A stretch of DNA of 64,000 bases from assembly GCA_902801465.1 (NCBI GenBank), contig CADCIH010000001.1, positions 248,001 to 312,000 of the forward strand. The letters are read 5' to 3'. Numbering within the stretch: position 1 is the stretch's first letter; each line of letters opens with the position of its first letter. This document shows positions 41,340 through 49,660 of this stretch, one piece after another. Source of the stretch: an uncultured Bacteroidia bacterium. Lineage in GTDB: Bacteria; Bacteroidota; Bacteroidia; Bacteroidales; F082. The position numbers were made by a program, and so were the translations under genes. The notes beneath the pieces are model-generated. The model saw only the letters and a list, made by a program, of their open reading frames with translations. It did no database searches and was not told the DNA's origin.

Positions 41340-42989
41340 ATGAAGAAACTTTTTACCCTGTTGGGTGCTATTGTGCTGACATGTAACCTGATGGCCGTTA
41401 ATGTGTGGGACGGCAGTTCCGAGCCTTGGACCAACGGCAGCGGCACCCAAACCGATCCTTATCTCATTGAGACAGCCTCCAATTTGGCGTATCTCGCCGA
41501 GAAAGTTAACGAAGGCTACCAAGCCCAGGGTATGGCGGTTTTCAGATACACTTACTTCATGATGACCGATGATTTCGATTTGAACAACATCAACTGGACA
41601 CCGATTGGGAATGTCAACATGAACATGGAAGGCTATTATTTCGCTGGTATTTTCGACGGTTGGTATCACAATATCGATCATTTGAGGATTCAATCGAATG
41701 CCGATGTCTGCGGCCTGTTCGGAGGATTAGGCGGTGAAATCGAGGGGAATATGGTCAGCAATGGAATGATTTTGCATTTGTCGGTCACTAACGCTAACAT
41801 TACCTCTACTGGCACAGGCGCTGCGGGCATTGTTGGTGCCATGGCTGGCGATGCGATGGTAATCCAGTGCAGCTTCTCTGGAACCATCAGTGTCAGCAAC
41901 AATGGCGACTTCTGTGGTGCTGGTGGCATTGTGGCAGCTGCGGCTGAAGAATCCCGAATCTTGGAATGTTCACATCATGGCAGCATCACCGCCACCAATG
42001 GCAACTTCATGGGTATAGCGGGAGCTGGAGGCATCGTGGGAATCGCCATGGGTGCCACGTCTATTGGCGAATGCTACAATGCGGGTAACATCACTGGCAA
42101 TGCCATGATGGTAAGCGTGGCGGCAGGTATCGTGGGTGCCACTTTGGAAGAAAACGAAGTGGCGATGTGGAATTGTTATAATGTTGGGACAGTCAATGCT
42201 CTTACCAAAGGCGGTGTTTTCGGCATGATCAGCCCAATCAACCCGACAAAAGACGAAACAACCCTTTTTATTCTTGATTGCTACTACCTAAATACTTGTG
42301 GGGGCACTAACAATTATGGTATCAGTAAAACATCTGCTGAAATGCAGACCGAGGAATTTAAGGCTTTAATGAACTCCACAACAAGCAATGTTTTCATGAT
42401 GGATAACGGAACCAACAACGGCTATCCCATCCTTGCGCTTACAGGTATGATGCTCTGGGATGCTGCTGAGATCACCGACCACTCGGCGAAGCTGTCGGCA
42501 AATCTTCATGAGGGCAACAACGATTTTGTGAGAGCCGTGTTTGTTTATCAAAAATTCGATGTTAACGGAACCTACGATCCCATCGAGGTTGAAGTGGAGG
42601 TCGGAGACTATGTTGAAGTCACCTTGGATGACCTTGAGCCAAATACTTCATACATGTTTCGGATCTATTCTGAATGCGTCGATGGCCATATTGTGGAAGG
42701 TGGCGTGTTGGGCGGACAACCTTACCGTGGCTTCACGACGGAGGAATTTGACGCCGTGATTTCTCAAGAGGTTCCTGGGATTCTAGTCTATCCCAATCCC
42801 GCTACCGATGTCGTTCACATCCAGGGCGTTGACGCCGTCGAGGTTCAGGTCTTCAACGCTTTGGGACAGTTGGTGAGGACGGTTAAGGGAACGAATGAGG
42901 TCGGTGTCAGCGATTTGCCAAGTGGAACGTACCTTTTCCATATTGTTGGCAATATTGATGCTGTTATAAAAACAGATATTGTGCGATAA
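41340..42989 (+). CDS. GLUG-repeat surface protein, T9SS cargo
   Basis: A 549-residue secreted protein with a signal peptide (to about residue 20). The N-terminal region opens with WDGSSEPWTNGSGTQTDPYL, the common start of GLUG-type adhesins, followed by FAGIFDGW, CGLFGGLGG, GAAGIVGAMAG, GAGGIVGIAMG and AAGIVGATL turns (about 90-275). A fibronectin-like domain (about 370-460) and a classical sorting tail (ILVYPNPATDVVHIQG, LPSGTYLFHIVGN) follow. Likely an adhesin. Its last 26 nt overlap the toxin gene on the other strand. Confidence 0.82.
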   Translation: MKKLFTLLGAIVLTCNLMAVNVWDGSSEPWTNGSGTQTDPYLIETASNLAYLAEKVNEGYQAQGMAVFRYTYFMMTDDFDLNNINWTPIGNVNMNMEGYYFAGIFDGWYHNIDHLRIQSNADVCGLFGGLGGEIEGNMVSNGMILHLSVTNANITSTGTGAAGIVGAMAGDAMVIQCSFSGTISVSNNGDFCGAGGIVAAAAEESRILECSHHGSITATNGNFMGIAGAGGIVGIAMGATSIGECYNAGNITGNAMMVSVAAGIVGATLEENEVAMWNCYNVGTVNALTKGGVFGMISPINPTKDETTLFILDCYYLNTCGGTNNYGISKTSAEMQTEEFKALMNSTTSNVFMMDNGTNNGYPILALTGMMLWDAAEITDHSAKLSANLHEGNNDFVRAVFVYQKFDVNGTYDPIEVEVEVGDYVEVTLDDLEPNTSYMFRIYSECVDGHIVEGGVLGGQPYRGFTTEEFDAVISQEVPGILVYPNPATDVVHIQGVDAVEVQVFNALGQLVRTVKGTNEVGVSDLPSGTYLFHIVGNIDAVIKTDIVR

Positions 42990-43311
42990 CATGATTATTG
43001 CTTATATACCTAATTAAATATATTTCGGTGTCGTTTTCCTCATCGTAGTGGACGGTAAAGAACACGTACCAAATTGTTTCTCTATTTTTTCGAAAACTTG
43101 AATAATAAAGGTTCTCTCCATATCTAAGAAACGATTCTGGAGCTGGTTTTTTGACTTTAAAAGGTAAATCCTTTTCAATCCTGGAAACAAGTTCTGTTAC
43201 GTATTCAATTGCGTTATCCTCAAAACTAAAATATTCCTTTTCGTAGAGGATTCGGATTAAATCAGATAAATAAAGTCGTACTTCAGGTAAAGCTTTTACG
43301 ATAAATGACAT
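42964..43311 (-). CDS. RelE/ParE family toxin
   Basis: A 115-residue protein with the RelE/ParE fold pattern: helices (about 10-50), then strands FLRYGENLYYSSFRK, TIWYVFFTVHY and IYLIRYISNNHVIAQYL. The RYGENLYY and ISNNHVIAQ stretches are typical of a Bacteroidales RelE/ParE subgroup. RelE-type toxins cleave mRNA on the ribosome, ParE-type toxins block gyrase; which applies is not clear. Its start overlaps by 16 nt a short upstream gene likely to be the antitoxin. Its 3' end overlaps the surface protein gene on the other strand by 26 nt. Confidence 0.75.
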   Translation of the reverse strand: MSFIVKALPEVRLYLSDLIRILYEKEYFSFEDNAIEYVTELVSRIEKDLPFKVKKPAPESFLRYGENLYYSSFRKNRETIWYVFFTVHYDEENDTEIYLIRYISNNHVIAQYLFL

Positions 43312-43433
43312 TCGGGTTCGTTTTGGTACATTAGGTGAATGTCCTCCTTTACTAAGGATAGGAGTTCGTCCATGGAGATTGCTCTGTCCAAATCGTACTC
43401 GACCTTTTTTTCTATTTCTAATATGTTGTTCAC
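43296..43433 (-). CDS. Short putative antitoxin gene
   Basis: A 45-codon frame starting GTG at 43433 and ending TAA at 43296-43298; product starts MNNILEIEKKVEYDLDRAIS and ends LSLVKEDIHLMYQNEPECHLS (last part shown from residue 25). It is acidic and helical, with no recognised DNA-binding domain. It lies 22 nt behind an exact -7 box, its stop overlaps the toxin start by 16 nt, and no other start is possible because of an upstream in-frame TAA. Position and overlap are those of a type II antitoxin, though it is unusually short. It could be the remnant of a longer antitoxin. Confidence 0.55.
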   Translation of the reverse strand: MNNILEIEKKVEYDLDRAISMDELLSLVKEDIHLMYQNEPECHLS

Positions 43434-43454
43434 GTTGGCTGCTTTTTATGGCTG

Positions 43455-43462
43455 CAAAAATA
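43455..43462 (-). promoter_or_regulatory. -7 box (TATTTTTG) of the toxin-antitoxin pair
   Basis: An exact TAnnTTTG match on the minus strand, 22 nt upstream of the GTG at 43433. Confidence 0.6.
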
Positions 43463-43502
43463 CGAAATATTTTTAAAAAATCAATAGAAATAATTAATTT
43501 TT

Positions 43503-44120
43503 TTATTTAATCTCGGCTAATCCTGAGACACTGTAGGTCTTGTCGTTATCCAAACAAACACACTGATACCTTGTCCGTCGTTTAGGGCCTTTCTTGAACC
43601 TCATGCCGTTTTCCAGTTGGAACACAGCCCCTTCGGGAAGGTCATCCACGGTGAGGGCTTTCTCACCGGAGGGGTTGGCATCGTAACGCTTCATCACCTT
43701 GGCCAGGTTGGCGTCAGCAGTGGAACTGGCCTTGATGTGCTGGAGATGCTTTTTCAAAGCGCTAATGACGTCCTCAGGAAAAATTTCAGGCCTCAGGTAG
43801 GGGAGAAGTAGCTGGGCGAAAGTTTGTTTCCACTCCTCACCATGTGGTTCCAAGCATCGTTTAGGATAATCCATATAAACGTTGTAATGTGCTAACTCAT
43901 GAACGAAGGTGACTAGCATCTGATATGGATTGAGATTGCCATTCAAAGTGATGCAGCAAATGCCCTTGTAACCCAAAGGAGCTCTGAAATCACCGAGTTT
44001 GGAGCTTCTGGGCTTTTTGAACTTCAGTTGGAAACGCGAGTTCTCATACGCTTCAACCACCATTGGCACGGCCGCCTCCGGAAAATAACGTTGCAATATC
44101 TGAAGCTCTTTTTCAGTCAT
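43503..44120 (-). CDS. SprT-like zinc metalloprotein
   Basis: A 205-residue protein with the zincin motif HELAH (TFVHELAHYNVY, about 75) and a third ligand candidate in EPHGEEW, as in SprT/SPRTN proteins. The C-terminal third holds RTRYQCVCLDNDKTY in place of a full zinc ribbon. Eukaryotic SPRTN cuts DNA-protein crosslinks; the role of bacterial SprT is not settled. It stands alone, with its own -7 box at 44125-44132. Confidence 0.85.
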   Translation of the reverse strand: MTEKELQILQRYFPEAAVPMVVEAYENSRFQLKFKKPRSSKLGDFRAPLGYKGICCITLNGNLNPYQMLVTFVHELAHYNVYMDYPKRCLEPHGEEWKQTFAQLLLPYLRPEIFPEDVISALKKHLQHIKASSTADANLAKVMKRYDANPSGEKALTVDDLPEGAVFQLENGMRFKKGPKRRTRYQCVCLDNDKTYSVSGLAEIK

Positions 44121-44124
44121 ACTG

Positions 44125-44132
44125 CAAAAATA
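44125..44132 (-). promoter_or_regulatory. -7 box (TATTTTTG) of the SprT-like gene
   Basis: An exact TAnnTTTG match on the minus strand, directly upstream of the start; the leader would be very short. Confidence 0.5.
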
Positions 44133-44139
44133 ATAACAA

Positions 44140-44167
44140 CTTTCCGTTTTCCGTTCTCCGTTCTCCG
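44140..44167. repeat. Heptanucleotide tandem repeat (CCGTTTT family), 4 units
   Basis: CTTTCCG, TTTTCCG, TTCTCCG, TTCTCCG lie between the divergent SprT-like and CobW-type genes, just upstream of the latter's -7 box. Confidence 0.75.
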
Positions 44168-44175
44168 TTTTTTCT

Positions 44176-44183
44176 TACTTTTG
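44176..44183 (+). promoter_or_regulatory. -7 box (TACTTTTG) of the CobW-type gene
   Basis: An exact TAnnTTTG match 25 nt upstream of the start at 44209. The heptamer repeat occupies the -33 region. Confidence 0.6.
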
Positions 44184-44208
44184 CACTCCAATTTTAAAAA
44201 CGAAAACT

Positions 44209-45417
44209 ATGGCAGTCCCTCAAATACCTACCCTGCTGCTCACGGGATACCTTGGCAGCGGCAAGACCACCTTGGTCAACAAGATTCTCAACAACCGCAA
44301 AGGCATCAAGTTCGCCGTCATCGTCAACGACCTTGGCGAAGTGAATATCGACGCCGACCTGATTGAAAAAGGCGGCGTTGTCGGACAAGGCGACGACAGC
44401 CTGATGGCCCTCCAAAATGGATGCATCTGCTGCACCCTGAAGATGGACCTGGTGAAACAGCTGAAAGAGCTTACCGCCATGCGCAAGTTTGATTACATCG
44501 TCATTGAGGCCAGTGGCATCTGTGAGCCTGAGCCGATTGCCCAGACACTTTGCACCTATCCCCGCATGGGTTACGAGTACTATAAGGATGGACTGGCCCG
44601 TCTCGACTGTATCGTCACGGTGGTCGACGCCCTGCGCCTTCAGGACGAGTTCGCCTGCGGTGATAACCTCGTGGGCAAACCCCTCAAGGAAGACGACCTC
44701 GAGAGCCTCGTCATCCAGCAGATCGAGTTCTGCAACATCATCCTGCTCAACAAGGCCTCGGAAGTCCCCGAACAGGAACGCGGTCGTATCAAGCAGATCA
44801 TCCGTGCCCTTCAGCCCAAGGCTGAGATCATCGAGTGCGATTACTGCGACATCGACTTCAACAAGATTCTGAATACCCATTTGTTCGACTTCGACGAGGT
44901 GGCTACTTCCGCTACCTGGATTCAGAAGGTGGAAGGTCACGATGAGGATCACGACGAAGACGATGATGATCATGATGACCACGATGAAGACCATGAAGAA
45001 GGCCATCATCACCATCACGATCATGACCACGAAGAAGGAGAAGCTGAAGAATATGGCATCGGCACCTTTGTGTATTTCCGTCGTGAGCCGTTCAATCTGG
45101 CCCGTTTCGATGAGTTTGTGGCCCGTAAAATGCCCCGTAACGTGATTCGTGCCAAGGGCATTTGCTGGTTCAAGGGAGAAGAGGATGTGTGTTATATCTT
45201 TGAACAGGCTGGAAAACAAGTGCAGTTGCGCAATGCGGGTGCTTGGTTCGCTACCATGCCCAAAGCAGAGCTACGCGATATGATGGAACAGGACGAGGGT
45301 CTGCGCCGCGACTGGGATGAGAAGTACGGCGACCGCATGCAGAAACTGGTTTTCATCGGTCAGCACATGGACCAGAAGGCCTTGACCGAGGCTCTGGATG
45401 AGTGCTTGACGGATTGA
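44209..45417 (+). CDS. CobW/G3E family GTPase, metal chaperone
   Basis: A 402-residue GTPase of the COG0523 group that delivers metals, often zinc. P-loop GYLGSGKTTLVNKIL (about 13-27), the metal-binding GCICCTLK (CxCC) near residue 67, SGICEPEPI and the guanine-specific LLNKASE are present. Between the GTPase and C-terminal domains lies a run rich in His and Asp (about 243-281, with HHHHH), a likely metal store or sensor. The C-terminal domain (about 285-402, RAKGICWFKGEEDV) is the usual CobW C domain. No metal-uptake neighbours or Zur box were recognised. Confidence 0.9.
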   Translation: MAVPQIPTLLLTGYLGSGKTTLVNKILNNRKGIKFAVIVNDLGEVNIDADLIEKGGVVGQGDDSLMALQNGCICCTLKMDLVKQLKELTAMRKFDYIVIEASGICEPEPIAQTLCTYPRMGYEYYKDGLARLDCIVTVVDALRLQDEFACGDNLVGKPLKEDDLESLVIQQIEFCNIILLNKASEVPEQERGRIKQIIRALQPKAEIIECDYCDIDFNKILNTHLFDFDEVATSATWIQKVEGHDEDHDEDDDDHDDHDEDHEEGHHHHHDHDHEEGEAEEYGIGTFVYFRREPFNLARFDEFVARKMPRNVIRAKGICWFKGEEDVCYIFEQAGKQVQLRNAGAWFATMPKAELRDMMEQDEGLRRDWDEKYGDRMQKLVFIGQHMDQKALTEALDECLTD

Positions 45418-45423
45418 TGTGCC

Positions 45424-46434
45424 TTAGTGTCTTATGATCTTCCGAGTGGTGATGCCCTTGTCCGTGGTGGTCCGCTCGATATAGACCCCAGCTTTCAAGT
45501 TGTTGGGGTCAACCTTTTTGCCTGTGAGATCGAACCATTCCGCCTGCAACACCTCATTCGGGTTTTCCTGCTCAGTTAGTCCTGTGGGCTCCACCACGGT
45601 CACCCAGAGGGTGGTCATGGAGGTGGCGCAGTCGCAGTCGAGCACCAGCATGATGTCGAGCCACACCGAGGCGCCGGCTTGGATGTCGGGTTTCAGGGTG
45701 GCTACCGCTGTGACTTTTTTGCTCTCGTTAGGCTCGAGATGAAACATCGTGCATTGGTTTCCTTCGACATAGAAATGGAAGTCGGTGAAATACTCGTGTG
45801 AGGGTTGGATGATGACGTCGAAGGGCTCGTAGCCCAGGTTTTGTACCGAGAAGGTGTAATTCGTCTGCCCGCCAGGATAGAGTATCGTGTCAGCGTTGTA
45901 AGGTGTTGAGGCGATGGCATACTTCACCACCATGTCGATATACACATCGTCGATGGTGAGATAGTGCGCGCCTTCGTGGGCGATGGCGTGAATCCCAAAA
46001 TACTCGTAATCGGTGGAGAGATTCTCGATGTATTCCGAAAGCTGCTCGTATTCGCCGCTGTTGACGGTCTTGGTGAAAAGCAGTTGTGTCATCTGTTCGG
46101 TCGAGGGACCGCTGCCGGCCCAAACCTCCACGTCGTACTCGCCGTCGGAGATGGCCCAGTAATAGTAGCGGTATTTCAGGTCATGGCCCATGTAGAGCTC
46201 CATGAACATCCAGGCGTCGTCAGCGTCGGTGAAAGCATACCAGTTGCCAGTGTGGGGGATGCGGTTGTGGTCCTTGGGTTGATAGCCGCAAAGCCATGAG
46301 TTGTCGTCGCAGTTCCACCCGATAGGCGGAGTGAGGTCGTGGTTGGCGTATTCAAAGCCTTCGATCAAGACGCTGTCGGCAAAAGCCATTGTCATGGACA
46401 GGATGAGTGAAAGGGTGAGGAGAATCTTTTTCAT
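45424..46434 (-). CDS. Adhesin-like secreted protein, T9SS cargo
   Basis: A 336-residue secreted protein with a signal peptide ending MAFADS. The first half (about 20-165) begins LIEGFEYANHDLTPPIGW and ends with HYLTIDDVYID, a single choice-of-anchor/cleaved-adhesin module like those of the gene at 11159. A second beta domain (about 170-285) and a short sorting tail (AEWFDLTGKKVD, KAGVYIERTTTDKG, TTRKIIRH) follow. No enzyme motif. It converges on the CobW-type gene with a 6-nt gap. Confidence 0.75.
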   Translation of the reverse strand: MKKILLTLSLILSMTMAFADSVLIEGFEYANHDLTPPIGWNCDDNSWLCGYQPKDHNRIPHTGNWYAFTDADDAWMFMELYMGHDLKYRYYYWAISDGEYDVEVWAGSGPSTEQMTQLLFTKTVNSGEYEQLSEYIENLSTDYEYFGIHAIAHEGAHYLTIDDVYIDMVVKYAIASTPYNADTILYPGGQTNYTFSVQNLGYEPFDVIIQPSHEYFTDFHFYVEGNQCTMFHLEPNESKKVTAVATLKPDIQAGASVWLDIMLVLDCDCATSMTTLWVTVVEPTGLTEQENPNEVLQAEWFDLTGKKVDPNNLKAGVYIERTTTDKGITTRKIIRH

Positions 46435-46453
46435 GTTTAGATGTTTTACGGGA

Positions 46454-46461
46454 CAAAAATA
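46454..46461 (-). promoter_or_regulatory. -7 box (TATTTTTG) of the adhesin-like gene
   Basis: An exact TAnnTTTG match on the minus strand, 19 nt upstream of the start at 46434. Confidence 0.6.
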
Positions 46462-46482
46462 AACAAAACGAAGAATATTTTC

Positions 46483-46490
46483 TATTTTTG
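46483..46490 (+). promoter_or_regulatory. -7 box (TATTTTTG) of the AI-2E permease gene
   Basis: An exact TAnnTTTG match 19 nt ahead of the start at 46510. It rules out the upstream ATG at 46441. Confidence 0.6.
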
Positions 46491-46509
46491 CTTGTTAAAA
46501 TTGAAAAAG

Positions 46510-47676
46510 ATGGAAAAGGAACGAAACATTGACAAGTTGGCCGGATACCTTATAAAGATAGGGGGCTTTGCCATCATTGCTGCTCTGTGCTGGTATTTCA
46601 AGAACGTGCTGATATACATCGTCATAGCCTTTGTGGTCTCGCTGATCGGACGTCCCGTCATGAGGTTGCTCAAGAAGTTGCACATCAAGAAGTTCCATCT
46701 GCCTGATTGGTTCTCGGCCATCCTGACCATCCTCTTGATCCTCGGGATTCTGATCCTCATTGTCACCCAGCTGGTGCCTTTGGTGACGAACATCGTACGC
46801 GACGCCTCCATCTTGAACAGCAAGGCATATCTCGATTCGAATCCTCTGGATGGCGTGAATGACTGGCTTATCAGGGTATTTCCTAGTTTGGGGGCTGATT
46901 TCAGTTTGGTTGATGTTGTCATGGAGAAATTGGCTGAGCTGGTGAGTTTCAACAGCGTGACGGGGTTTGTGGGCTCGGTGGCTTCTGTGGTCTCCAGTGC
47001 TTTCGTGGGACTCTTCGCCGTGGTGTTCATCTCGTTTTTCTTCCTGAAGGATGCTGAGCTGTTTGAACGGATCATCTGCTCTTTGGTTCCCGACAAGATA
47101 GAGTACACCATGAATACCACTTTGAGCGACATCAAGCAGCTGCTCTCGCGCTATTTCGGAGGACTTCTTTTGGAGATGTTCGGGGTGGCGTTGATCGATT
47201 TCTTGGGGCTGTGGCTCATTGCGCGACTGGATTTCAGCTACGCCATAGGCATCGCCTTTATTGCCGGTATCTTGAATGTGATTCCTTACGTTGGACCTTT
47301 GATTGGTGAGGCCATCGGTGTGATCCTCGGCGTGATACTCAAGGTCGGCATCGGGGCTGGACTGGCTGTGAATGTCTGGGTCTTTGCCTTGATCATCCTT
47401 GCCATCATGCTGACGGCTCAATTAATAGATAATTTCATCTACCAGCCGGTGATTTATTCCACCAGCATCAAGGCGCATCCTTTGGAGATTTTCATTGTGT
47501 TGCTCATGGCGGGACATATTGGAGGAACCGTAGGTATGTTGGTCGCCATCCCGGCTTATACCGTGGTGCGTGTCATCGCCATCCGGTTCTTCTACCGCTT
47601 CAAGCCCATCCAGCGACTGAGTCCAGACCTGAGCGAGGAGGACAAGATCCTGATTAATGATAAAATTAAGAATTAA
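46510..47676 (+). CDS. AI-2E family transporter
   Basis: A 388-residue inner-membrane protein with about eight helices (first ones at about 15-50 and 65-95, the last pair near 300-360). PYVGPLIGEAIGVILG and the GxxLxxP-like end of helix 6 are typical of the AI-2E (PerM) family. Members export signals, Na+ or unknown solutes; the name does not prove AI-2 transport. Its final codons (KIKN) are supplied by a heptamer repeat that begins before the stop. Confidence 0.88.
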   Translation: MEKERNIDKLAGYLIKIGGFAIIAALCWYFKNVLIYIVIAFVVSLIGRPVMRLLKKLHIKKFHLPDWFSAILTILLILGILILIVTQLVPLVTNIVRDASILNSKAYLDSNPLDGVNDWLIRVFPSLGADFSLVDVVMEKLAELVSFNSVTGFVGSVASVVSSAFVGLFAVVFISFFFLKDAELFERIICSLVPDKIEYTMNTTLSDIKQLLSRYFGGLLLEMFGVALIDFLGLWLIARLDFSYAIGIAFIAGILNVIPYVGPLIGEAIGVILGVILKVGIGAGLAVNVWVFALIILAIMLTAQLIDNFIYQPVIYSTSIKAHPLEIFIVLLMAGHIGGTVGMLVAIPAYTVVRVIAIRFFYRFKPIQRLSPDLSEEDKILINDKIKN

Positions 47677-47698
47677 GAATTAGGAATTAAGAATTAAG
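47664..47698. repeat. Heptanucleotide tandem repeat (AATTAAG), 5 units
   Basis: Units AATTAAG, AATTAAG, AATTAGG, AATTAAG, AATTAAG span the stop codons of two convergent genes (AI-2E permease and thioesterase). Confidence 0.8.
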
Positions 47699-48452
47699 AG
47701 ATAAATAAGATCTTGCAGCGGCAGACTTCGGTGTTTTCTTGGGTGTTCTGGTCGGTTTTCACTAGTCGGATGCAGAAGGTCTGCTCGCCGGTTTGTTCCC
47801 TGTAAAAATGCAGTTTGTCGCCTTGATGGGTCTCTGCCACGTAGGCGATGTCGAACCGTTTGATCTGATGTTCGCGGTACCAGGAGATATCCCACAGGTC
47901 GATGACGTGTTCGATGTATTTTATGGAATTAACATGTCCATTAATGTCGATATCATGATAATAGGTGTCGATGGTCCTGACGAGTTCGGTGTTGGGGTTC
48001 ATCTTCACGCGGTCGCCTTTTTCGATGGGGCAGGGTTTGTCCTTCACAATCCATTGGTCGATGGCTCCGTTGTCGATGGCATAGATGTCGGTAGGTTGTC
48101 GTGTCTCCGTGTCGATCATGGCCCACACGGAGCGGCCGTAGCCATACACATTTCCGTCGAGGTCGCTGACTTGGAAGTTACGTTGGGTAAAGAATTTCAT
48201 GGCGTCTTCCACCCATGTCTCGACGGTAAAGTGCTCGTATTGAGCTGGCATAGAGGTCATCTCGATGGCGAGTCTGGACAGCACCCACGAGCGGTGGATG
48301 TTCATCAGGTACTTCATGCCGAAGCCCCTGTCGGTGGAGTGGAAGTCGGCCGCGTTGAGCATTTGGTTTCCCAGATGTCCCAGGCATAAGTGCCCCGAGA
48401 AGTCGCAGTGGAATGGCTCCGCAATAAACTCATATTTCCCAACTCTATCCAT
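47694..48452 (-). CDS. Acyl-ACP thioesterase
   Basis: A 252-residue protein with two hot-dog domains, matching the FatA/FatB family (PF01643). It releases fatty acids from acyl carrier protein. The N-terminal hot-dog has FGMKYLMNIHRSWVLSRL and VETWVEDAMKFFTQRNF; the second has DIDINGHVNSIKYIEHV, which holds the catalytic Asn and His. Length fits bacterial members. It lies 34 nt behind hydE in the same direction, with the gap occupied by a heptamer repeat. Confidence 0.9.
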   Translation of the reverse strand: MDRVGKYEFIAEPFHCDFSGHLCLGHLGNQMLNAADFHSTDRGFGMKYLMNIHRSWVLSRLAIEMTSMPAQYEHFTVETWVEDAMKFFTQRNFQVSDLDGNVYGYGRSVWAMIDTETRQPTDIYAIDNGAIDQWIVKDKPCPIEKGDRVKMNPNTELVRTIDTYYHDIDINGHVNSIKYIEHVIDLWDISWYREHQIKRFDIAYVAETHQGDKLHFYREQTGEQTFCIRLVKTDQNTQENTEVCRCKILFIS

Positions 48453-48507
48453 TATCTTTTATCTTTTAACTTTTATCTTTTATCTTTTATCTCTTATCTC
48501 TTATCTT
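48452..48507. repeat. Heptanucleotide tandem repeat (TTATCTT), 8 units
   Basis: Eight consecutive 7-mers (TTATCTT with TTAACTT and TTATCTC variants) fill the gap between hydE and the thioesterase gene and supply the last codons of hydE. Confidence 0.85.
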
Positions 48508-49575
48508 CTTCCCGAACGCCACCGAGTCCCCCCAAGCATTATATAGTACTTTATGCCCAATGGCCGCCAGCCTGATGTCTAGACAGCTATGGCATTCGTC
48601 GGGTTTGTCTTTCACGCAGGCCTTGTCGGGATAAATCAGGTAGTTCTCGCGGAACTCGTTCGGGGTGAGGTTGGGCATGATGACATTGGCCCCGGCGAGG
48701 ATGGCTTTCTCACGGCCTTGCGGGTCGACGGTCTGGTTGGCGGTGGCGGCGACCATGTTGATTTCGGGCATCATCAGTCGCAGGATAGCGATCATCTTGA
48801 GGGTCATCTCCATGCGTTTCTCGGCGGACGGTATCTGGTCGCGGTATTGCCAAAGCGGTGTGTCGGGGTGGGGGATGAAAGGACCCATGCCCACCATGGC
48901 CACGTCTTTTTGTTTGAAGAACAGCAGGTCGTCGGCGAGGTCGTCAAGCGTCTGGAAGGGGAGTCCCACCATCACGCCCGTGCCGGTTTGATAGCCGACT
49001 TTCAAAAGGCTGTCGATGCAGTCCAAGCGTTGCTTGAAGTCGTGTTTTGCATCATGCGGGTGGATTTTGTAATAAAGTTCCTCATTTGAGGCTTCGATGC
49101 GGAGCAGATAGCGGTGCGCGCCCGCTTCAAACCAACGGCGGTAGGTGTCTTCGGTCTGTTCACCCAGCGAGAGGGTGATGCCCAAACTTCCGTTGTCGAT
49201 TTTCTTGATTTCCTGAACCAGATAGGTGATCTTATCCACAAAAGCCTTGTCGCTTCGTTCGCCACTTTGCAATGCCACTGAGCCGTAGCCCAGCTCATGC
49301 GCTAACTTGGCACATTCAATGACTTCCTCGTCGCTGAGCGTATAGCGTTCCACTTTCAGGTTCTTGCAGCGCACGCCGCAGTAGAGGCAGTATTTCGTGC
49401 AGATGTTGCTGTATTCAATGAGTCCGCGCAGGTGGACGTAGTTGTCCAGATGTTCCAGCTTCACCTGCAAGGCACGGTCGAAGAGTTGTTTCTTGTCTTC
49501 GCCTTCGGTGGCCAGCAGGAGTTTGATGTCCTCATGGGTGAGGTCGGTATTATGTAAGACGTCGGTGACGGCCAT
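48487..49575 (-). CDS. hydE: [FeFe]-hydrogenase maturase HydE (radical SAM)
   Basis: A 362-residue radical SAM enzyme that helps build the di-iron H-cluster. The SAM cluster motif is CTKYCLYC (within SNICTKYCLYCGVR), followed by YGSVALQSGERSD and GVMVGLPFQT. Near the C-terminus Cys-x7-Cys-x2-Cys (CVKDKPDECHSC) matches the auxiliary cluster site of Thermotoga HydE. An in-frame ATG at 49611 lies upstream of the TAACTTTG promoter box (49593-49600), so 49575 is preferred. The last residues KIRDKR come from a heptamer repeat. hydF, hydG and the hydrogenase are not in the window. BioB-like or PylB-like relatives are less likely. Confidence 0.88.
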   Translation of the reverse strand: MAVTDVLHNTDLTHEDIKLLLATEGEDKKQLFDRALQVKLEHLDNYVHLRGLIEYSNICTKYCLYCGVRCKNLKVERYTLSDEEVIECAKLAHELGYGSVALQSGERSDKAFVDKITYLVQEIKKIDNGSLGITLSLGEQTEDTYRRWFEAGAHRYLLRIEASNEELYYKIHPHDAKHDFKQRLDCIDSLLKVGYQTGTGVMVGLPFQTLDDLADDLLFFKQKDVAMVGMGPFIPHPDTPLWQYRDQIPSAEKRMEMTLKMIAILRLMMPEINMVAATANQTVDPQGREKAILAGANVIMPNLTPNEFRENYLIYPDKACVKDKPDECHSCLDIRLAAIGHKVLYNAWGDSVAFGKKIRDKR

Positions 49576-49592
49576 TCTTCTGAATTTTGCGG

Positions 49593-49600
49593 CAAAGTTA
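49593..49600 (-). promoter_or_regulatory. -7 box (TAACTTTG) of hydE
   Basis: An exact TAnnTTTG match on the minus strand, 18 nt upstream of the start at 49575. It decides the hydE start and diverges from the etfB promoter. Confidence 0.65.
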
Positions 49601-49620
49601 ATGATTTCCAAAAAAAATCG

Positions 49621-49628
49621 TACCTTTG
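49621..49628 (+). promoter_or_regulatory. -7 box (TACCTTTG) of the etfB-etfA-acd operon
   Basis: An exact TAnnTTTG match 32 nt ahead of the start at 49661. Earlier in-frame starts would be upstream of it. Confidence 0.65.
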
Positions 49629-49660
49629 CCGCCGAATTTGAAAACGAGATTTTTTATTTT

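Noticed and set aside
48452-48507. CRISPR-like array
   Set aside because: The units are 7 nt without spacers, so this is a simple tandem repeat.
49576-49611. Upstream ATG that would lengthen HydE by 12 residues
   Set aside because: It lies upstream of an exact -7 box (49593-49600), and the added residues are not typical of HydE.
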